64,000 bases of DNA from Nematostella vectensis (Eukaryota; Cnidaria; Anthozoa; Actiniaria; Edwardsiidae), in NCBI RefSeq assembly GCF_932526225.1, contig NC_064034.1:15512887-15576886 (forward strand), read 5' to 3'. Below are positions 59,571-64,000 of this stretch, one piece after another. Each line of letters opens with the position of its first letter. The first letter of the stretch is position 1. The notes under the pieces were generated by a model. It was not told where the DNA came from. It ran no database searches and saw only the letters and a program-made list of their open reading frames with translations. A program made the position numbers and the translations under genes.

Positions 59571-60774
59571 TTTTTTTTCTGATTGCAGAAGCTATTAACA
59601 CTGCTACCTTCACGATGTTTAAGAAGTTAGAAATTCTCCAGAATCCAATTGCAAATATTTCAATTGCATAATTCAATCCAAGGAGAAGCAAATTAAACCT
59701 ATCTACTACTCACCAGAGAAACATGGTCAAATGCATACTGTTGCTGCAACAAAAAGTCCAGTGAAACTTAACCACTTCAAGCGGCCTAGTAATACTGATG
59801 ATTTGAAGATAACCAAATTCACAAAAATCACGCCTATCAGCAAGGAACACCAAGGCTTCACATTCTCAGAAGAGCTACACAAAAGTACATCTGGCAAGCC
59901 TGTAAATATCCCATCATTACCGAAGGGTTAGTACGCAGCCCTTACAAGCTGCAATTTGATTGGGCAAATGAACAATATCCGCACCTCGACACAAAGAACA
60001 AAAGAATAGAGACAAAAAAACTCCTTTGTAGAACAAAGATAATAGGAGACAAAGCAGCTGTGTACTTACACCTACCGAAACTAGCACCTGAACAATTGAT
60101 TCCCATAAAATGCAAAGATGTGTCTATGTCTCCCGTGACCAAGCAATCAACACGATATGGAGACACAGGCAAGATGTCATCGTAGATGACACAACAGGGC
60201 AGACCAAACTTGTACTATGGGGTGAGCACACAGGCACTCTTGAGATGAACAAAACCTACGATCTTAAAAACGTCAAAGTCAAGGCCAATAGGAACGAGCA
60301 GTTCCTAAACACTCCAAAGAATGATGACTACATCGCAACAGAAGCAACACCATTCACTGTACCTGCTGTTCAGCACAATGAGATGGAGATATCGAAATTT
60401 TCAACGGTCACTGCAACAGTTTTAGGAGTTCAGAAAGCTTCACGATCAATAGGCTGTACTTCCTGTCAGAGGCAAACTGTCGTCACACCTAACAAAGCGA
60501 CCAATCCAGCCACCCAAAGCATGTGCTGTCCACTGGACGCTCCGCCTACTAGTGAAAACAGAAAGCTCTGCCCGAAAGCTCTACCCGAAAGCCCTACCTA
60601 CGCCTCAATAGTCTGACAACTAAAGCCTTCCTTCAGCTCCTGAATCCAGCCGTCCAACTTCAACCACTAATAGAAGGCGAAATCATTGCCCTTATTCTTG
60701 AGCACTACAAGACCTCATTCAAATTTATCTATGACACCCTTACATATCAAGTTATTGAAGTTCAACAAAAGTAG
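59571..60774 (+). pseudogene. OB-fold (RPA-like) single-strand DNA-binding protein relic
   Basis: Several frames must be combined. Near 59690-59930 a lysine-rich segment occurs (YSPEKHGQMHTVAATKSPVK). Near 60170-60350 there is DDTTGQTKLVLWGEHTG, then MNKTYDLKNVKVKANRNEQ and LNTPKND, the strand pattern of an RPA-type OB fold. A zinc-ribbon-like part follows (GCTSCQRQ, then MCC). Near 60620-60770 is the C-terminal end LTTKAFLQLLNPAVQLQPLI, then FKFIYDTLTYQVIEVQQK and TAG at 60772. Stops and shifts lie near 59930, 60130 and 60540. Amplified RPA-like proteins of this kind accompany transposons in some animals. The element it belongs to is unknown. Confidence 0.5.
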
Positions 60775-61617
60775 ACTCACCACAAGCACTTATTGTAATG
60801 AACCTTGATACTTACACGGATCGTTGAGTTTTAAAGTTATAAACTGTTATGACAATGGCAAATAGCACTGAACACCCATTGAACACTGATTACAGGAAAC
60901 GTTGAATAATTCCTAAAATTTAAACAGCCAAATCAGTTGTTGCTGTTTAAAACGATGACAAGTTTATAGACTTTTACTGTTGATAAGGCAATACCAGCAT
61001 TTAACTCATGAAGCTCGCATCCAAGTACAACGATGCCATCATTCCCTGTTTTAATAGTTTGTCTGTAGTGCCACCAATTACACCGGAACTTGTACTCTGT
61101 TTTTTTTAACACAAGGAAACGGTGCCCACAAACATTGAACATTAACTGGACATCTGTTGTTGCAAGTAACGTTTAAGTTCGTTTTAGATTTATTGTATGT
61201 TGCGACAAATAAAAACGTCGTGCGTATTTTTCTAGCGCTACCAGCCACTAGCAACGTCTTTTAGCGTTGTCATCTCCCTTGAAGCACAAATCTATAAAAT
61301 AGCCCTTTTTTATCCTTTCCAATTATCCCAGAAGCGTGGGATTCTCATGAACGACTGGCCCAGGGGTGACAATACACACCTTTAGAACTATAGAACGAAG
61401 CAAAAAATACAATTAAAATGCAAACAAGTTTGGATGTAGCCCTTAATTCTGTACCACCATAACTATTAACACCCCGGTACTGCCGTCAAGCAACAGCTAT
61501 GTCCGTAAAAGTAAGTAATACGCTTTTATATAATCTTGTTTCCGTAATGCAAATCAGCGAACCCGCGAACAGTAAGGACTGACAAATAAGAGCCGAAGAA
61601 TACTATGCACTCGTCAT
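60775..61617. other. Unassigned sequence
   Basis: I see no gene or repeat here that I can support. Confidence 0.4.
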
Positions 61618-61775
61618 TTGAATCCCCACCCCCATGGTCCCGGGGAAGTGTGGGGTTAATGTGGGGGCTTAAAAGCACTTTTGAACAAGAATCCGTCCCT
61701 AGAGGATGGGGGGAATTGACTGTTTTTGACCCCTTAGACTTGTCCCCACCATGGGGGCTTGGGGACAAATGAATA
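61618..61775. repeat. GC-rich inverted-repeat element related to copies A and B
   Basis: It starts TCCCCACCCCCATGGTCCCG, then GGGAAGTGTGGGGTTAA. It ends near CCCCACCATGGGGGCTTGGG, so its ends are imperfect inverted repeats. The start is the reverse complement of the end of copy B (CCCCGGGACCATGGGGG near 62300). Confidence 0.65.
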
Positions 61776-62142
61776 ACATAAATGTGACCCAGCACGCGAA
61801 AACGTACCTTAACGAGTTAACGAAATAACGTTTACTGCCGTTTGCCGTTGAACTCCGTTGAAGCACGTTTAGATGAAGTCCATATCATATAAACGATTTT
61901 GCAGTTCGTTTAGTTTTTAGACGCGTCGTTCAAGGGGAAAAATAGCATTTACAAAAGTCATATCAGTTTCTGGTTTGAGACTCTCTTTCTGTAGCAAGCA
62001 ATTCCATGTATCAGCGAGTTGCAAGCTGCATTGTGGAATGTACAAAAACGAATACGAATGTTAACTATGCCAGATGAAGATAATTAATTTTAACTATTAT
62101 CTCCCTAGTTATTAGTACAAATGCACTTGCGGAAGTGTACTA

Positions 62143-62325
62143 GCTTTGAAAGATAAAGGCTTATTTCAGATGACTTATTGTCGGGTAGTTGCCTATAGTT
62201 TGCATCCCGAAGGGAAGGGGCATTTGACTGCATTCTTGTGCCGAGGGGGTGGGGGTTTCTCTCTGTTTTGTACAGGGTCAAAGTCTTATCCTCCACCCTT
62301 CCCCGGGACCATGGGGGAGGGGGTT
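62143..62325 (+). repeat. Dispersed GC-rich repeat, copy B
   Basis: This matches 51245-51405 and extends further right to CCCCGGGACCATGGGGGAGG. That extension links it to the inverted-repeat element at 61618-61775. Confidence 0.8.
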
Positions 62326-64000
62326 TCAATTGACTAGTGCATTATTGCAAGTTCATGCTGACTTCAAGGGGTAGCGCGATAGGTAAAGCCGAGGCGCAGA
62401 GACCCACGTTCCAGAATATCGCACGTGCGAGAATATTTAGTATTCCAAAGAAGTAGTTGAGAAAAGTCATTGACTCACCTGTTAATATAATACTTGCATT
62501 CAAGAAGTCGTTTGTTGGTATCTTGTGTAGGACACGACGTTGTGTAGAACGCAGCCGCACACAGTAAAGGGGGGACATTGGGGGGGGGGGGCTAATTACC
62601 GCAATACCGCACAAAATTTTCAAATATTATTGCATACTGCTCAGAAGGACGAGGTTTTAAAGAGCATGACATCCCGTTAACACCGCAACATTTTATTTTT
62701 TACCGCAATACCGCCGTTTTAAAAGCAAAATCTCGCATCTCGCAGTGTTTTGAAATACGAAAAAGGGCCAACACCGCAAAACCCAACCCTAGTAAAACTT
62801 GCGAGGTGGAACTAAGGGCCTGTTCACATGGAGGTTGGGGTTCCCAAGGTGAATGGGGTAACCCACCTCTCCATACAACTGTACAATCTCTTTTATTTAC
62901 GTGTTTGCGTTCAGATTTCAGATGGGGACCCCACCGGGGTGGGTTACCCGGGACGCCGGGCCGGCTAACCCGCATTGGTGGGGTGGGTCTTTGAGAGTTT
63001 CCAATATGTGAAAGCTCTTCATCCGTTAATCATAAGCCCGCCAAAAGCGCGCGAAGTTCAAGGTGGCTGCCAGGAAGTATGGACCTGGAAAACTTTGAAG
63101 CGGAGTCAGCGCGGCCGCAGGCCGCGCGCGGAGCTCCATAGGTATAGAAATATGGTATAGCTATGCGACTTGGTTTTGTGGTCATCGCGCGGGTATCCTG
63201 TGCTGTCACAATCCATCTATCCAGTCAATCGTGCAACTCCCAGGCCCCCTCGGTCTTACGTTTTTACGTATTTTATTTTTTTACCGCCATCAAAGTTCGT
63301 ATGTTCACAGCAAAAAAGGCAGATTGAAAATAGAATTTAATGAGAAAATATGCGGATTCAAATGGGCTGAAATCTTTGAGGAACCGTTTTGTCTGAAGTA
63401 CGAGCCGATAGTAAAATCTACCCGAGTGTTCGTGAATCCCGCCTGTTGCAGCAGCAAAAAGAGGACTACTTAGAGGCTCTACACTACCATTCTAATAATA
63501 TTCCTTCACGTCTATATCTATGGAGATCTATAAGGAGATACTGAGAAGAAAGGGCTTTGGGATGATGTATGTTTTCAGCTATAAAAATAATTCCCTTGTG
63601 TCGACGAGTTTCTTGCTAGCAGAAAGACGACAAGTTCACTGTTTACAACAAAAAGCGAACACAACCACACAAGCGACAAACAGAAAGCGACAAAAAAACA
63701 CTGCCAAGTTGAGTTTTGAACGACGGTTTGTATTGAGAATATTAGTTATTTTTCTTTTATTGCTGTGCTTTTATAATGCTCTTTTCTTCGTGTTTTTTTT
63801 TTCAAAACCAATCGCTCAAGCTAAAACACCGTACCAGTTTGACGTCAAGACGTCATATCAAAGTCATCTATCCCTCTTTTGTTTGGCTGAAATGCCATCT
63901 ACTTGAATTCCGATTGGCTTATAATTTTGGCGTGCACTTGAGTTGTTTTCATTCCACTGGCAATCGCTATGAAAATGTTAAATTCGTAAACACTTACACG
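62326..64000. other. Unassigned sequence with MITE remnants
   Basis: No gene is recognised. ACCGCAATACCGC occurs at about 62598 and 62701. GGGCCTGTTCACATGGAGG at 62817, with GGGTGGGTTACCCGGG and GGCTAACCCGC downstream, looks like one end of a GC-rich inverted-repeat element whose other end is missing. A palindromic GC block (GCGCGGCCGCAGGCCGCGCG) lies near 63109. The frame at 63520-63906 (+) has a hydrophobic stretch but no known domain. Confidence 0.4.

Overview
This is a eukaryotic, metazoan window of about 60% A+T. Introns of a few hundred to about 1,700 bases have GT/AG borders, and most of the sequence is decayed transposon or tandem repeat. The mix of host genes and repeat families, including a DIRS-type element, a cnidarian-style Mutator-like transposase and CR1/L2-type LINEs, suggests an anthozoan cnidarian such as a sea anemone or coral. 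That placement is an inference. No species can be named from the sequence alone.

Host genes. Four are well supported. UBE2H (24892-28814, +) is a seven-exon ubiquitin-conjugating enzyme whose exons join to 181 residues. A coiled-coil/filamin/NHL protein (31271-32881, +) is a TRIM2/3/71-like protein without RING or B-boxes. A Kruppel-like zinc-finger factor (37147-37971, +) has its whole reading frame in one exon. A betaine-homocysteine S-methyltransferase (BHMT; 47974 down to 41665, -) is recovered in eight exons; its extreme N-terminus is not located. They do not form an operon or share a pathway.

Transposon-rich parts. Bases 1-18500 hold a broken Mutator-like transposase with a near-identical 3' duplicate, a LINE fragment, three Ty3/gypsy remnants (one with a polypurine tract and 3' LTR), a PIF1-like helicase relic, and a DIRS-type relic split by a 637-bp TTAA-flanked element. 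At 19.4-23.86 kb lies a LINE with both ORFs intact, the best preserved mobile element here. At 52.1-57.2 kb several inverted-repeat elements are nested: a LINE relic inside a hAT-like element inside a larger candidate element. A broken OB-fold gene follows at 59.6-60.8 kb, then small GC-rich dispersed repeats.

Tandem repeats are the most unusual feature. A 38-bp array of about 23 units (42592-43470) abuts a BHMT exon, and each unit is a copy of that exon's 3' end plus its splice donor. A 66-bp unit is repeated exactly 13 times (49631-50488) and is open on both strands. A 23-bp minisatellite (39.0-41.5 kb) is interrupted by three 128-bp repeats and a small inverted-repeat element. A 67-bp dimeric minisatellite lies at 34.2 kb.
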